This document shows, one piece after another, positions 26,010 through 35,516 of a stretch of 64,000 nucleotides of DNA; within the stretch, counting starts at the first letter, position 1; every line of letters starts with the position of its first letter. The notes below the pieces were generated by a model that saw only the letters and a program-made list of their open reading frames with translations, ran no database searches and was not told the origin of the DNA. The translations under genes were made by a program, and so were the position numbers. Source of the stretch: Dehalococcoidia bacterium (lineage in GTDB: Bacteria > Chloroflexota > Dehalococcoidia > CAUJGQ01); the NCBI GenBank assembly GCA_035310145.1, contig DATGEL010000049.1, positions 25,321-89,320 of the forward strand, written 5' to 3'.

Positions 26010-26456
26010 ATGAAGTGGGTAACCCGTGCGCGGCCAATGGTGGATCGCGTTGCCTGCCCCTGGCTGATCCAGCGGTTCGTCGATCGCGACGCCGAGTTTC
26101 TTTATGTCCCGGCCGATCAGGTCCTGGCGGTGGCGGAGCGGGAAGACGCAACTCCGTACGACATCGCCAACGCGGAGCTAGGCCATCACGGCGCCGAATG
26201 CAGTTTCGACGCCATCATGCGCAAGTACCAGCTGAACGATCCGGCCCTCCAGCGCCTCGCGCTGATCGTGCGCGGCGCGGATACCGATGCCCGCGACCTC
26301 ACGCCCGAGTCGCGCGGCCTCGTCGCCATCGCCGCCGGCTTTCGGCTGGCGTATCAGGACGACCACGAGCAGCTCACCGCGGAGCTGCCGGTCTACGACG
26401 CATTGTACGCGTGGTGCCAGAGCCAGGTCGCGTCGGGCGCCACGTCACAACGGTGA
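26010..26456 (+). CDS. ChrB C-terminal-domain protein, copy 2
   Basis: 148 aa, GAAGGAGAG before ATG 26010. Same architecture as copy 1: RVACPWLIQRFVDRDAEFLY, GHHGAECSFDAIMRKYQL and LIVRGADTDA. The paralogues diverge at about half of positions, so the duplication is old. The stop is overlapped by the start of the propeller gene (GTGA). Confidence 0.85.
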   Translation: MKWVTRARPMVDRVACPWLIQRFVDRDAEFLYVPADQVLAVAEREDATPYDIANAELGHHGAECSFDAIMRKYQLNDPALQRLALIVRGADTDARDLTPESRGLVAIAAGFRLAYQDDHEQLTAELPVYDALYAWCQSQVASGATSQR

Positions 26457-27367
26457 GAGAGATGCTGCGACAAGGACGGTTCATCGCCATTCCCGGCGGA
26501 CCCGACAACCGCTTCGACCATGGGGCGTTTGAGCCGGCGAGCGGACGGATTTTCCTGGCGCATACCTCCGCCGGCGGCGTGGCGGTGCTCGATCACGCCG
26601 CCGGGCGCCATGAACGGACCCTCGCCGGCTTCCCTGAGGCAGCGGGCGTGGCAGCCGCCGGCGGCGCCGTGTTGGTAAGCAACCGCGGCGGCGCCAGCGT
26701 CACGGCGATCGACGCGCGCACGCTGGCGATCGGCGGCAGCTACCCCACGGCCGCGCGCCCGAACGGCATCGCGCTTGCGCCGCGGCGGAGGTTGGCGATC
26801 GCTGCCTGCCTGGGCGACGAAAGCCAGGCGCCGGCGCTGCAGGCCATCGATCTCGAGCGCGGCGCTATGGAGACGCTCGCGTTGCCGGGCAGCCCCCGCT
26901 GGTGCGTCGTCGATCGGGCGGAGGCACGGGTGTACTGCGCGATTCAGAGACCATCCCAGGTGCTTGCGGTGCGGCTCGACGGCTTCGCCACGGAGAGCTG
27001 CTGGGAGCTGCCGGTGGACGGGGCTCACGGCCTCGACCTCGACGAGCGGGGAGAGCGGCTGTTCGTGGCCTGCGACGCCGGGGAGCTGGTGGACCTGAGC
27101 GTCGTTGATGGCAGCGTACACGGCCGCTGGCCGCTGCCGGGACCACCCGATGTCACGTTCTTCAATCCGAGCAGCGGCCTCGTGCATGTGGCCGTCAAGG
27201 CGCCGGGAGTCGTGGTAACGATCGATCCGGCCACTGGTGTGCGCTGGAGCACGGAGACAGAGGCCCGGGCGGGAACAACGGCGATCGTGCCGCCCGACCG
27301 GCTCTACGTCTTTATGCCCCAGCGAGGCGGCGCTCTCGAACTGATCGAAGGTCGGAGCGCGGCCTGA
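26453..27367 (+). CDS. YncE/SMP30-like beta-propeller protein
   Basis: 304 aa from GTG 26453 (ATG 26462 is possible). Repeated propeller blades are visible, for example VAVLDHAAGRHERTLAGF, VTAIDARTLAIGGSYPTAA, LQAIDLERGAME, VLAVRLDGF and LVDLSVVDGSVHGRW. There is no signal peptide. Such propellers act as binding platforms or lactonases; no lactonase metal site is obvious. It is co-transcribed with the ChrB-like genes, whose cluster it ends. Confidence 0.78.
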   Translation: MREMLRQGRFIAIPGGPDNRFDHGAFEPASGRIFLAHTSAGGVAVLDHAAGRHERTLAGFPEAAGVAAAGGAVLVSNRGGASVTAIDARTLAIGGSYPTAARPNGIALAPRRRLAIAACLGDESQAPALQAIDLERGAMETLALPGSPRWCVVDRAEARVYCAIQRPSQVLAVRLDGFATESCWELPVDGAHGLDLDERGERLFVACDAGELVDLSVVDGSVHGRWPLPGPPDVTFFNPSSGLVHVAVKAPGVVVTIDPATGVRWSTETEARAGTTAIVPPDRLYVFMPQRGGALELIEGRSAA

Positions 27368-27532
27368 GAAGCGGGTATGCCGATGCCACGCCTGCGCCCC
27401 GCCATGTCGCGTGCGCTGCGATGGCACAGTGCCGGCCGGTCTCGTTGCTTGCACCTCACTCCCGTCTTGACAGCCGATGTAGAATGCAACGTCTGCCCTT
27501 CGTCGGGATGCCTGTGCTCAGGAGGCGTGGCG

Positions 27533-29119
27533 ATGGCGCTCATATACGACGACGTGATCGTGGGGGCCGGCTCCTCCGGCTCGGTGCTCGCTTCGCGGCT
27601 CTCCGAAGACCCCGGCCGCAGCGTCCTGCTGCTCGAAGCCGGGCCGGATTTCGCCAGCGTCGAAGAGACGCCGCAGGACCTGATCGACGGCCGCAACATG
27701 TCCGTGCAGGCGCACGACTGGGGCTTCATGGCCGACGCCGTGCCCGGCCGGCCGATCACCTACCCGCGCGGCAAGGTCACGGGCGGCTCCTCGGCCGTCA
27801 ACGCCACGGTCGCGCTGCGCGGCGTGCCCGCCGACTACGACGAGTGGGCCGCCTGGGGCAACGACGGCTGGAGCTGGCAGGACGTGCTGCCCTACTTCCG
27901 CAAGCTCGAAGACGACGAGGACGAGCACGGCGACCTGCACGGCACGGGCGGCCCAATCCCCATCCGCCGCTGGAAGCCGGGAGAGCTGCGCCCGCCGCAG
28001 CAGGCCTACTTCAACGTCCTCCGCCGGCTCGGCTTTCCCGAGGTGACGGACCACAACCACCCCGACTCGACCGGCGCCGGCATCATTCCGCAGAACCAGC
28101 GCAACTTCGTGCGCATGTCGGCGGCGATCGGCTATCTGGCGCCGGCGCGGCACCGCATCAACCTGACGATCAAGCCGAACTGCCTCGTCGACCGCGTGCT
28201 GTTCGAGGGCAAGCGCGCGATCGGCGTCGAGCTGGAGTGCGGCGGCGTGCGGCAGCAGGTCTTCGGCCGGCGCATCACGCTCTCGGCGGGCGCCGTCGCC
28301 TCGCCGGCGATTCTCCTGCGCTCGGGCATCGGGCCGGCGGCGGATCTGCGGGCGCTGGGCATCGAGCCGCTGGTCGATGCGCCCGTGGGCACGCGGCTCA
28401 ACGACCACCCGCTGGCCTTCGTCTTCGGCCTGCCGCGGCCGGGCGTGTGCGACCGGTCCAATCCCTTCATCCAGGTGATGCTGCGCTACACCGCGCCCGG
28501 CTCCGACGTGTTCAACGACATGCAGCTCTACTTCGGCAGCCAGTTCGACGTACTGGAGCTTGCCGGCGCCGAAGCGATGGCGATGGTCGGGGCCCAGATC
28601 GTGGTCGGCGCCGGCGCCTCGCTGCAGCGACCGCTCTCGCGTGGGCGGCTGACGCTGGCGAGCCGCGACCCGCACGAGCAACCGAAGGTCGACCTCAACT
28701 TCTGCAGCGACGCGCAGGGCGAGGATATGCGCCGCATGGTGGAAGGCGTGCGGCTCGGCTACCAGGTCGTCACGTCGCCCGAGCTGGCGCCGTTCGTGGA
28801 GCGCGTCGCCCTGCTCAGCGACGAGGCCGTCGCCTCGAACGAGGCGCTGTCGGAATACGTGCGTATGACGGTGGGCACGACCTTCCACCCGGTGAGCACG
28901 GCGCCGATGGGCCCGGAGAGCGATGCCAACGCCGTGGTCGATCCACGTTGCCGCGTGCGCGGGGTTGAAAACCTGCGCGTGGTGGACGCCTCCGTCATGC
29001 CCAACATCGTGCGCTGCAACACGAATCTCACCTGCATGATGATCGGCGAGCGCGTGGCGGATTGGATGAAGGCGGAGCAGCCGCAGGCCGTGGGCGGGCT
29101 GGCCGCGGCGCCGGCCTAG
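27533..29119 (+). CDS. GMC-family FAD oxidoreductase (choline dehydrogenase-like)
   Basis: 528 aa with AGGAGG (27520-27525) seven bases before ATG 27533. The N-terminal Rossmann motif is VIVGAGSSGSVLASRLSE, with LLLEAGPD after it. GMC signature 1 is PRGKVTGGSSAVNATVALRG and signature 2 is LSAGAVASPAILLRSGIGP. The active-site His is in GTTFHPVSTAPMG, and Asn in NTNLTCMMIGERVADWM takes the second catalytic position. It oxidises an alcohol or polyol using FAD. It is convergent with the SDR. Confidence 0.93.
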   Translation: MALIYDDVIVGAGSSGSVLASRLSEDPGRSVLLLEAGPDFASVEETPQDLIDGRNMSVQAHDWGFMADAVPGRPITYPRGKVTGGSSAVNATVALRGVPADYDEWAAWGNDGWSWQDVLPYFRKLEDDEDEHGDLHGTGGPIPIRRWKPGELRPPQQAYFNVLRRLGFPEVTDHNHPDSTGAGIIPQNQRNFVRMSAAIGYLAPARHRINLTIKPNCLVDRVLFEGKRAIGVELECGGVRQQVFGRRITLSAGAVASPAILLRSGIGPAADLRALGIEPLVDAPVGTRLNDHPLAFVFGLPRPGVCDRSNPFIQVMLRYTAPGSDVFNDMQLYFGSQFDVLELAGAEAMAMVGAQIVVGAGASLQRPLSRGRLTLASRDPHEQPKVDLNFCSDAQGEDMRRMVEGVRLGYQVVTSPELAPFVERVALLSDEAVASNEALSEYVRMTVGTTFHPVSTAPMGPESDANAVVDPRCRVRGVENLRVVDASVMPNIVRCNTNLTCMMIGERVADWMKAEQPQAVGGLAAAPA

Positions 29120-29159
29120 ACCCGCGTGATGCCGGATTGAACCGGAGCCGCGCTGCCGC

Positions 29160-30182
29160 TCAGTGTCGGCGCTTCGCCGCGACGGCGCCGAGGGCAAGCG
29201 CCGCGACACCGCCGGCGGCCGCCGTGAGCAGGCCGCGGTGCGTGGTGGCCCACAGCTCCGGGCTGCGGCCGAGGGCGCGGTCGTCGAAGGCGCCGTGGGC
29301 GCCGTGGTCTGCGCCCCGCGGGCCATCCAGAGGCGCATAGAGATTGTTGGAGCGGCCGGGGTCGGCCGGCTCCGGCGTCTGCTGCGACTCGAATCCCGTG
29401 CGGGCGAGATAGTGGTCAAGCAGCCGGGGCGCAATCTTGTTCCCCTGGATCGCCTGCACGGTTGAACGCCCGACCCAAAGCTCGGGACGGTCGTGGTGAG
29501 CCGCCCAGTAGATGGCTTCGGCCGCGACCTCCGGTTGATAGATCGGCGGCACCGGCTGCGCCCTGCGCGGCATGCGGCTCTTCGACGGGCCAAACTGCGG
29601 GGTGTTGAGCGCAGGCATCTGCACCATGGTCAGCCTGACGTTGCTCTTGTCGTGCAGCAACTCGCAGCGCAGTGATTCGGTGAAGCCCTGAATCGCGTGC
29701 TTGCTGGCGCAGTAGGCCGCCTGCAAAGGAATGCCTCGGTAGGCCAGCGCCGAACCCACCTGCACGATGTGCCCGCGGTCGCGCGGCAGCATGCGCTGCA
29801 GTGCCGCCAGCGTGCCGTAGACGAAGCCCAGGTACGTCACTTCCGTGACGCGCTTGAAATCGTCCGGCGTCATCTCCTTCACCGGGGAGAAGACGGAAGT
29901 CATTGCGTCGTTCACCCAGATGTCGACGGGCCCGAACGCGGCTTCCAGATTCACCGCCGCGGCCTCGACTGCCAGGGCGTCCGAGACATCGGTTTCGAGC
30001 GGCAGCGCTCGACCACCCGCGTCTTTAACATCGCGGCATGCACCGTCGAGCCCGGTGCTGCCGCGCGCGATCAGGCCGATCGACGCACCTTCACGCGCGA
30101 AGCGCCGGGCCGTCGCCCGGCCGACGCCGGCCGAAGCGCCCGTGATCATCACCACCTCGTGTCGGTTGCCGCGGTGCATCAT
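29160..30182 (-). CDS. SDR-family oxidoreductase with hydrophobic C-tail
   Basis: About 340 aa. NAD(P) motif is MITGASAGVGRATARRFA, the catalytic Ser is in QVGSALAYRGIPLQ and the YxxxK is YCASKHAIQGF. The usual NNAG motif reads VNDAM. A roughly 90-residue extension beyond the SDR core ends in GLLTAAAGGVAALALGAVAA, a probable C-terminal membrane anchor. ATG 30182 is chosen because upstream in-frame sequence has no SDR similarity. The 30183-30433 gap holds the divergent promoters. Confidence 0.9.
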   Translation of the reverse strand: MMHRGNRHEVVMITGASAGVGRATARRFAREGASIGLIARGSTGLDGACRDVKDAGGRALPLETDVSDALAVEAAAVNLEAAFGPVDIWVNDAMTSVFSPVKEMTPDDFKRVTEVTYLGFVYGTLAALQRMLPRDRGHIVQVGSALAYRGIPLQAAYCASKHAIQGFTESLRCELLHDKSNVRLTMVQMPALNTPQFGPSKSRMPRRAQPVPPIYQPEVAAEAIYWAAHHDRPELWVGRSTVQAIQGNKIAPRLLDHYLARTGFESQQTPEPADPGRSNNLYAPLDGPRGADHGAHGAFDDRALGRSPELWATTHRGLLTAAAGGVAALALGAVAAKRRH

Positions 30183-30433
30183 CGTCGAGTCCACCAGTGT
30201 TCTGCGGAGCGTGCGGGGCGGCGTCGCGCAGCGCGGGGGCATTCTCACCATCGCGCACGCCGGGTCGATGCGCCATTGGCCCGGCGAGTGAGCCCGCTGT
30301 CGCGCCGGGGCCGCAACGGCCGCCGACTTCGCCCGCCACGTGAGAATGCACATAATTCGAAGAGAACATACGTGCTGAGATGGTGTAACATCGATCACAT
30401 TGGCGAGTAGAGCAGCGTGACAGGGAGACAGCA

Positions 30434-31588
30434 ATGAATCAGTCCGTTCAACTGCTGGTCGGCACACGCAAAGGCGCCTTCATCTACCGTTCGGATGCGG
30501 CCAGGCAGTGCTGGTCGATCTCCGAGCCGCAGATGCCCGGCTGGCAGATCAATCACCTGGCCGCCGACACACGGGAGGGCCGGCAGCGGCTCTACGCGGC
30601 GGCCAACCACTGGGCCTGGGGGCCGTCCGTTGCCCGCAGCGACGACGGCGGCATGACGTGGGAGCAGCGCTGCCCCGGCCTCGCCTTCCCGCAGGATATG
30701 GGCCTCTCCATCGCCAACGTCTGGCACGTCGAGCCGGGGCACCCAAGCCAGCCGGGCGTGGTTTACGCCGGCACGCAGCCCGGCGCCCTCTTCCGCAGCG
30801 AAGACTGGGGTGAGTCCTGGGCACCGGTCGACGGGCTGACGCGCCACAGGTTCCGCGCCTTCTGGGGGCCAACCGGCAACGTAGGAGACTCGTCACTGCA
30901 CTCGATCCAGGTCGATCCGCGCGACGCCAACCGAATCTACGCGTCGATCAGCTCCGGCGGCACGTACATCAGCGAAGACGGCGGCGAGAGCTGGGAGCTG
31001 TGCTCCCACGGCATCGTCGTCACCACGCCGGCGGCGAAGCAGTTTCTCGCCGAGGTCGCCGAGTCGTTCCCGCAGCCGGAGCTGCCGCCGGACGTGGACC
31101 CGGCGGCGATGGACGAGTTCCACAAGTTCAAGATCGATCCGAAGGACCCGGACCGCCTCTGGGGACAGTCGCACGTCGGCGTCTTTCGCTCCGACTGCCG
31201 GGGCAAGGGCTGGGAAGATGTGACGCACGGCCTGCCCTCGTTCCACGGCTTCCCCATCGCCATCAGCCGGCGCGCGCCCGATGCCGTGTACGTCGTCCCC
31301 ATCGAGTACGGCGCGGACAACTTCCGCGTGGTGCGGGGGCAGTTCGCGGTCTGGCGCACCGGCGACGGCGGCAAGAGCTGGGAGCCGCTGACGCGCGGCC
31401 TGCCCGGCCCGCACGATTACCAGAGCGCCTACCGCGAGGGGCTCGACACCGACGGCCTCGAGCCCGAGGGCGTCTACGTCGGCACGACCAACGGTGAAGT
31501 CTACGCCAGCGCGGACGGCGGCGACTGCTGGCAGCGGCTGCCGGGAACGCTGCCGCCGATCCTGTCGGTTACCTGCGCGGTGCTGTGA
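30434..31588 (+). CDS. Asp-box (BNR) beta-propeller protein, sialidase/VPS10-like
   Basis: 384 aa with no signal peptide. Asp-box turns recur: SDDGGMTWEQ, SEDWGESWAP, SEDGGESWEL, TGDGGKSWEP and SADGGDCWQR. These give a six- or seven-bladed propeller of the exo-alpha-sialidase/photosynthesis-stability/VPS10 type. No sialidase Arg triad or Tyr/Glu pair is obvious, so a binding rather than glycosidase role is likely. GGGAGAC precedes ATG 30434. A strong bidirectional terminator follows. Confidence 0.85.
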   Translation: MNQSVQLLVGTRKGAFIYRSDAARQCWSISEPQMPGWQINHLAADTREGRQRLYAAANHWAWGPSVARSDDGGMTWEQRCPGLAFPQDMGLSIANVWHVEPGHPSQPGVVYAGTQPGALFRSEDWGESWAPVDGLTRHRFRAFWGPTGNVGDSSLHSIQVDPRDANRIYASISSGGTYISEDGGESWELCSHGIVVTTPAAKQFLAEVAESFPQPELPPDVDPAAMDEFHKFKIDPKDPDRLWGQSHVGVFRSDCRGKGWEDVTHGLPSFHGFPIAISRRAPDAVYVVPIEYGADNFRVVRGQFAVWRTGDGGKSWEPLTRGLPGPHDYQSAYREGLDTDGLEPEGVYVGTTNGEVYASADGGDCWQRLPGTLPPILSVTCAVL

Positions 31589-31594
31589 GCGCGA

Positions 31595-31622
31595 AACGGG
31601 GCGGCCGCATGGCCGCCCCGTT
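31595..31622. terminator. Bidirectional terminator between convergent genes
   Basis: 12-bp perfect stem AACGGGGCGGCC / GGCCGCCCCGTT with loop GCAT, centred between the Asp-box gene and the convergent FAD oxidase. The AA/TT ends are the only weak pairs. Confidence 0.8.
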
Positions 31623-31636
31623 GGCCTCCTACGCCA

Positions 31637-32876
31637 CTACGCCGCCGCCACGGCGTCCGGGCGGGCCGGGCGGGCCGGGCGCACGTTGGGGTTGCGCTGG
31701 AAGAGGTTCTCCGGGTCGTAGCGGCGCTTGATCTCCGCAAGCCGCTCGTAGTTCGGGCCGTAGGAGGCGCGGATGCGCTCCTCGCTCTCGCCCGCGCCGA
31801 GAAAGTTGACGTAGATCCCTTCTTCGGCGAACCGCTGCGTCGCCGCGATGCCGGCGCGCACCCAGCCGATGCTGGGTTCGCCGTCCTCTTCATCCGTCCA
31901 GCCGGCGATGTGCATCACGTCGAAGTGCGCATGGCGCTGCGAGAAGGCCGTGGCCGTGACCGGCATGCGGGCGGCCGCGCCGTGGAAGTGCTGGATCACC
32001 ACCGCCGAGCGCGGTGAGGGCCGCGCGGCGCCGCATTCGACGATCGCGTCGATCGAGGCGCCGCTCAGCCACGGCAGCGCGTTCGCCTTGACGTAGTAGT
32101 TGAAGCCGGGGGGCGAGGCCGGGTCCAGCAGCCCCACCATCTGCTCGTAGCTGAGCGGCTGGATCAGGTCCATCAGCGGCGAGCCGAAGCGGCGCACCGC
32201 CTCGACCATGCGCTGCGCCCGTTCCGTCGGGCCCGTGGCGCAGACGGCGATGGCAACGGCGGGCTGGCCGTCCGGCGTGCTCAGAAGGCCGGCGTAGGCG
32301 GTCACGTCGTCGGTCGTGTGCAGCGTGTAGTGGTGGTAGAAGCGCAGCACCTCGCGCGCCTGGGCGAAGGGGTAGACGACCATGCCGCCCAGCACCGTGC
32401 CGACTTCGCTCAGGCGGTGGTGGAAGCCGGTGACCACCCCGAAGTTGCCGCTGCCGCCGCGCAGCGCCCAGAAGAGATCCGGGTGTGCGGTTTCGCCGGC
32501 ACGCACGACCTCGCCATTGGCCAGCACGACTTCGAAGCCGAGCACATTGTCCACGGTCAGGCCGAGCTTGGCCGTGAGCCAGCCCATGCCGCCGCCCAGC
32601 GTGAGCCCGGCGATGCCCGTGTTCGGACGCGGTGCCCACGGGCACGACGAGCCCTTGCGCCTCGGTCGCATGAATCAGTTCGCCCAGGTTGAGGCCGGGC
32701 TGCGCCCAGGCGCTGCGGCCGGCCGCGTCGACGGCGATGCCCTTCATCTGCGTGAGATCGATCACGAGGCCGCCGTCGATCGCGGAGGAACCGGCAGTGC
32801 TGTGGCCGCCGCCGCGCACGGCGATGGGCAGGGCGTTAGCGCGGGCGAAGCGGATCGCCTGCCCAACGTTCCACAT
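31637..32876 (-). pseudogene. FAD-binding (BBE-type) oxidase, frameshifted and N-terminally short
   Basis: The FAD-binding domain starts in one frame (MWNVGQAIRFARANALPIAV, then RGGGHSTAGSSAIDGGLVID up to GLVVPVGTAS) and continues in another (NTGIAGLTLGGGMGWLTAKL and on to the BBE end YDPENLFQRNPNV). The frames join near base 32624; removing one base there restores the family motif GTASNTGIAGLTLGGG. Upstream of ATG 32876 the frame no longer looks like the family, so the first 40-60 residues are missing too. A single-base change could be an assembly error, but the missing N-terminus argues for decay. The intact homologues oxidise sugars or alkaloids with covalent FAD. Confidence 0.85.
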
Positions 32877-32991
32877 TTGGGAATCTGTTAACGGCTGCTT
32901 CAGCCTGATTTCAGGTTCGCCGCGTACGCTGAACCCATCCGGGCACGCCGCGCGTGATCGAGGTGTTCGCGCGGCCAAGAAAGCGGAGCGG

Positions 32992-33297
32992 ATGGATCGA
33001 CGGCTGTTTCGCAACCCGCGCCTGAAGGTCTCGATCGCCGGTGCTGCGCTGCTGGCAACGCTGGGCTGCTTCGGCCTGCTGCGCGCCCAGACACCGACAC
33101 GCGCCAGCAGCACGCCGGCCGCTGCGCCCGCGGCCGGTCCACCGTCCCCGGCTGCTGTCGCCGGCCCGGCCGGCGTGCTGCCGCAACCGGGTGATTTCAG
33201 CCCGTCCATCCGCCTGCCGGCAGGGTCATCGGCGCCGCAACTGCCGGTCGCGCCGGCGCCGCGCCCGCGGCCGATCACACGCACGCGGGCGTCGTGA
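32992..33297 (+). CDS. Small Pro/Ala-rich secreted or anchored protein
   Basis: 101 aa: basic start (MDRRLFRNPRLKVS), one hydrophobic segment (IAGAALLATLGCFGLL) and a Pro/Ala/Ser-rich tail. The Cys at the end of the hydrophobic stretch is not in a clear lipobox. Its stop overlaps the GTG of the ferric-reductase-like gene, so they are co-translated. It may be a periplasmic or surface accessory to that membrane protein. Function unknown. Confidence 0.65.
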   Translation: MDRRLFRNPRLKVSIAGAALLATLGCFGLLRAQTPTRASSTPAAAPAAGPPSPAAVAGPAGVLPQPGDFSPSIRLPAGSSAPQLPVAPAPRPRPITRTRAS

Positions 33298-34520
33298 GCG
33301 GGCGCATGCCGGCGATGCGACGGCGAGCTCAGGTGCTCCCTCTTGCCCTGGCAGCAGGCGGGCTCGCGTTGCTGCCGGTGCCGGCGCTGGCGGCCGGCGC
33401 GGGCGGCGACGCCGCGGGCGTGAACGTGCCCTGGTATCTCTCGCGCGCCACGGGCCTCGTCGCCTACCTGTTGCTCTTCGTCACCGTGGCGCTCGGTCTG
33501 GCGATTCGCACGAAAGCCTTCGACCGCCTGGTGGCCCGCTGGCGTGTGACGGATCTGCACGGCTTTCTCTCCCTGCTGGCTATGCTGTTCGTCGTCGTGC
33601 ACGTGGCGGCGCTGCTGGGCGACACCTTCATCGGCTTCTCCGCGGTGCAGTTGCTGGTGCCGTTTGCTTCGCCCTATGCGGCGGCCTGGACGGCCGCCGG
33701 TCAGATCGCGGCCTACCTGCTGCTGCTGTTGCTGCTCAGCTTCCCGGCGCGGCGGCTGATCGGCTACCGCGCCTGGCGGGCGCTGCATTACCTCACGTTC
33801 CTGACGTACCTGGGCGCGCTGGCGCACGGCGTCTTCACCGGCACGGACAGCCGGCAGCTCTGGACGCAGGCCCTATATCTCGCGACGGCCGCCGTCGTTG
33901 CCCTGCTGTTGCTGCACCGCATCATCGTCTGGAACCGAAGGGCGCTCGGCGTGCTCACGGCGCGGCTGAGGGGAGTCGCGCCGGCCGAGGCCGAGGCGGC
34001 GCGCGCGGCGCTGCACCTGCGGGCCGTGCTGTTCGGCGTCAGCACGCTGGGCGCCGTCTTCCTGCTCTTCCTCGGCGCGGCCGTGGGGCCGTTCCGCTGG
34101 CTGGGCGGCGAGCACACGGCAGCCGGTCAGGCCACGGCGCCCACGTTCGCGGCAAAGGCGCCGGCCGGCTTCCACGACACGTTCAGCGGCAGCGTCTCCA
34201 CCGGCCGCCGCGCGACGCTGCTGGTGCGCCTGGATGGCACCGGCGAGCGTGGTGTAACGCTGGCGATGCAGGTGCAACCGGCCGCCGGTGGCGACGGTTC
34301 GACGGGGTACGCCGGCCCGGCCAGCCTCAGCGACGGCAATGGCGCGCCGCTGTGCAATGGCCAGGTGATGCAGCTCGATCCGAACGGCTTCAGCATCGAC
34401 TGCCAGGGCACGGGCGACTACGCCGGCAAGCTGCTGCGTCTGCGCGGCGTCTTCACCCGCAGCGAGGGTTCGCAGCTCTGGGGCACGCTCGATGCAGTCG
34501 TCGGCCCCGCCGGCGAATAG
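33294..34520 (+). CDS. Ferric-reductase-like transmembrane protein
   Basis: 408 aa from GTG 33294 (GTGA overlap). A signal-like start and six or seven helices follow: GLVAYLLLFVTVALGLAI, the His-bearing DLHGFLSLLAMLFVVVHVAA, and RALHYLTFLTYLGALAHGVF. The four His (two per pair of helices) fit b-type haem ligation in the ferric-reductase/NOX/MsrQ fold. No cytosolic FAD/NAD domain is present. Instead a 140-residue outer beta-rich domain (FHDTFSGSVSTGRRATLLVR ...) closes the protein. The gene faces apbE, 5 nt away. Confidence 0.88.
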   Translation: MSGRMPAMRRRAQVLPLALAAGGLALLPVPALAAGAGGDAAGVNVPWYLSRATGLVAYLLLFVTVALGLAIRTKAFDRLVARWRVTDLHGFLSLLAMLFVVVHVAALLGDTFIGFSAVQLLVPFASPYAAAWTAAGQIAAYLLLLLLLSFPARRLIGYRAWRALHYLTFLTYLGALAHGVFTGTDSRQLWTQALYLATAAVVALLLLHRIIVWNRRALGVLTARLRGVAPAEAEAARAALHLRAVLFGVSTLGAVFLLFLGAAVGPFRWLGGEHTAAGQATAPTFAAKAPAGFHDTFSGSVSTGRRATLLVRLDGTGERGVTLAMQVQPAAGGDGSTGYAGPASLSDGNGAPLCNGQVMQLDPNGFSIDCQGTGDYAGKLLRLRGVFTRSEGSQLWGTLDAVVGPAGE

Positions 34521-34525
34521 CGCGC

Positions 34526-35452
34526 TTACGCGCCGCCGCCGCCGATGGCCGGAAAACCGGGCGAGAGCTCGATCGCCCCGTCGCGCCCCACGAGCAGACA
34601 GAGCGCCCCTTCGCGCTCGACGAAGGCCCGACCGGCGGTGCGGCCCAGCAGCAGTGCCGTTTTCGCCAGCACGTCGGCCTCGGCCGCGGTTCGCGCCAGC
34701 ACGGTCGCGGCGGCGAGGTCGGTGGCAGCGCTGGCGCCGGTGCGCGGGTCGATCAGGTGATGCCGTTCCACGCCGTCGCGCCGCCAGCGCCGCCGCATGA
34801 TCGACGATGTCGCGAGCGCGGCGTCGCGCACGGCGACCGTGGCGATATCCCGCCCCGGCTCAAACGGGTGCTGCACACCCGCGAGCCAGTCGCCATCGGC
34901 CAGGCGTCCGGACGCACGCAGGTCGCCGCCGGCATTCGCCAGCGCGTTGCCGAGCGGCCGCAGCAGGCTCAGCGCCGCGGCCACGGCCAGCCCCTTGCCG
35001 ATGCCGCCGAGATCCAGGTGCATGCCGGCGGGGCGCGTGATCGTGCGGCCGCGCGGCGCAAGTTCCACGTGGCGGAAGGCGCCAAGGATCGGCCCGGGCG
35101 CGGCGGGCGGCGTGCGCGGGGCGCTGTACGGCAGCACGGCGAAGCTGCGATCGTAGCCGGCGGCGCGCAGCGCATCGAGCACGGCGGGCTCGAATAGACC
35201 ACCCGTCCGTGCGGCGGCGTGCAGGGCGGCCCCGACCGTCGTAAACAGCAGCGGCGAGGCGGCAAAGGACTGCCCCGCGGCGCGATTCAACGCCGCCAGC
35301 TCACTGTGCTCAGAGAAGCCGGTGAGCGTCGCCTCATGGCGGTGTAACAGCGCCTCGGCTTCTGCAAAGAGGCCGGCAGCCCGGCCGCCGTCGCGCGTGT
35401 CGGCCAGCAGCTCGATCTCGGTGTTCATCGCGAAGAACGCGTGCCGCTGCAT
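34526..35452 (-). CDS. apbE: FAD:protein FMN transferase (ApbE)
   Basis: 308 aa. The ApbE fold shows FFAMNTEIELLA, GFSEHSELAALNRAAGQ, MHLDLGGIGKGLAVAAA (the conserved GGIGKG), ANAGGDLRASG and HHLIDPRTGASA followed by the metal-site region AATDLAAATVLARTAAEADVLAKT. It attaches FMN to Ser/Thr of secreted redox proteins. ATG 35452 is the first start consistent with the family. No lipoprotein signal is seen. It lies next to the ferric-reductase-like gene on the opposite strand, suggesting an extracytoplasmic flavin electron route. Confidence 0.92.
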   Translation of the reverse strand: MQRHAFFAMNTEIELLADTRDGGRAAGLFAEAEALLHRHEATLTGFSEHSELAALNRAAGQSFAASPLLFTTVGAALHAAARTGGLFEPAVLDALRAAGYDRSFAVLPYSAPRTPPAAPGPILGAFRHVELAPRGRTITRPAGMHLDLGGIGKGLAVAAALSLLRPLGNALANAGGDLRASGRLADGDWLAGVQHPFEPGRDIATVAVRDAALATSSIMRRRWRRDGVERHHLIDPRTGASAATDLAAATVLARTAAEADVLAKTALLLGRTAGRAFVEREGALCLLVGRDGAIELSPGFPAIGGGGA

Positions 35453-35516
35453 CGAGGAACCGCTTCTCACACCGGCGGGCGAGGCCGAGGGATCCCGGCG
35501 CGGGAGCGTCTGGGCT

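Noticed and set aside
27467..27485. TTGACA and TAGAAT before the GMC gene
   Set aside because: The two boxes are only 7 bp apart, too close for a promoter.
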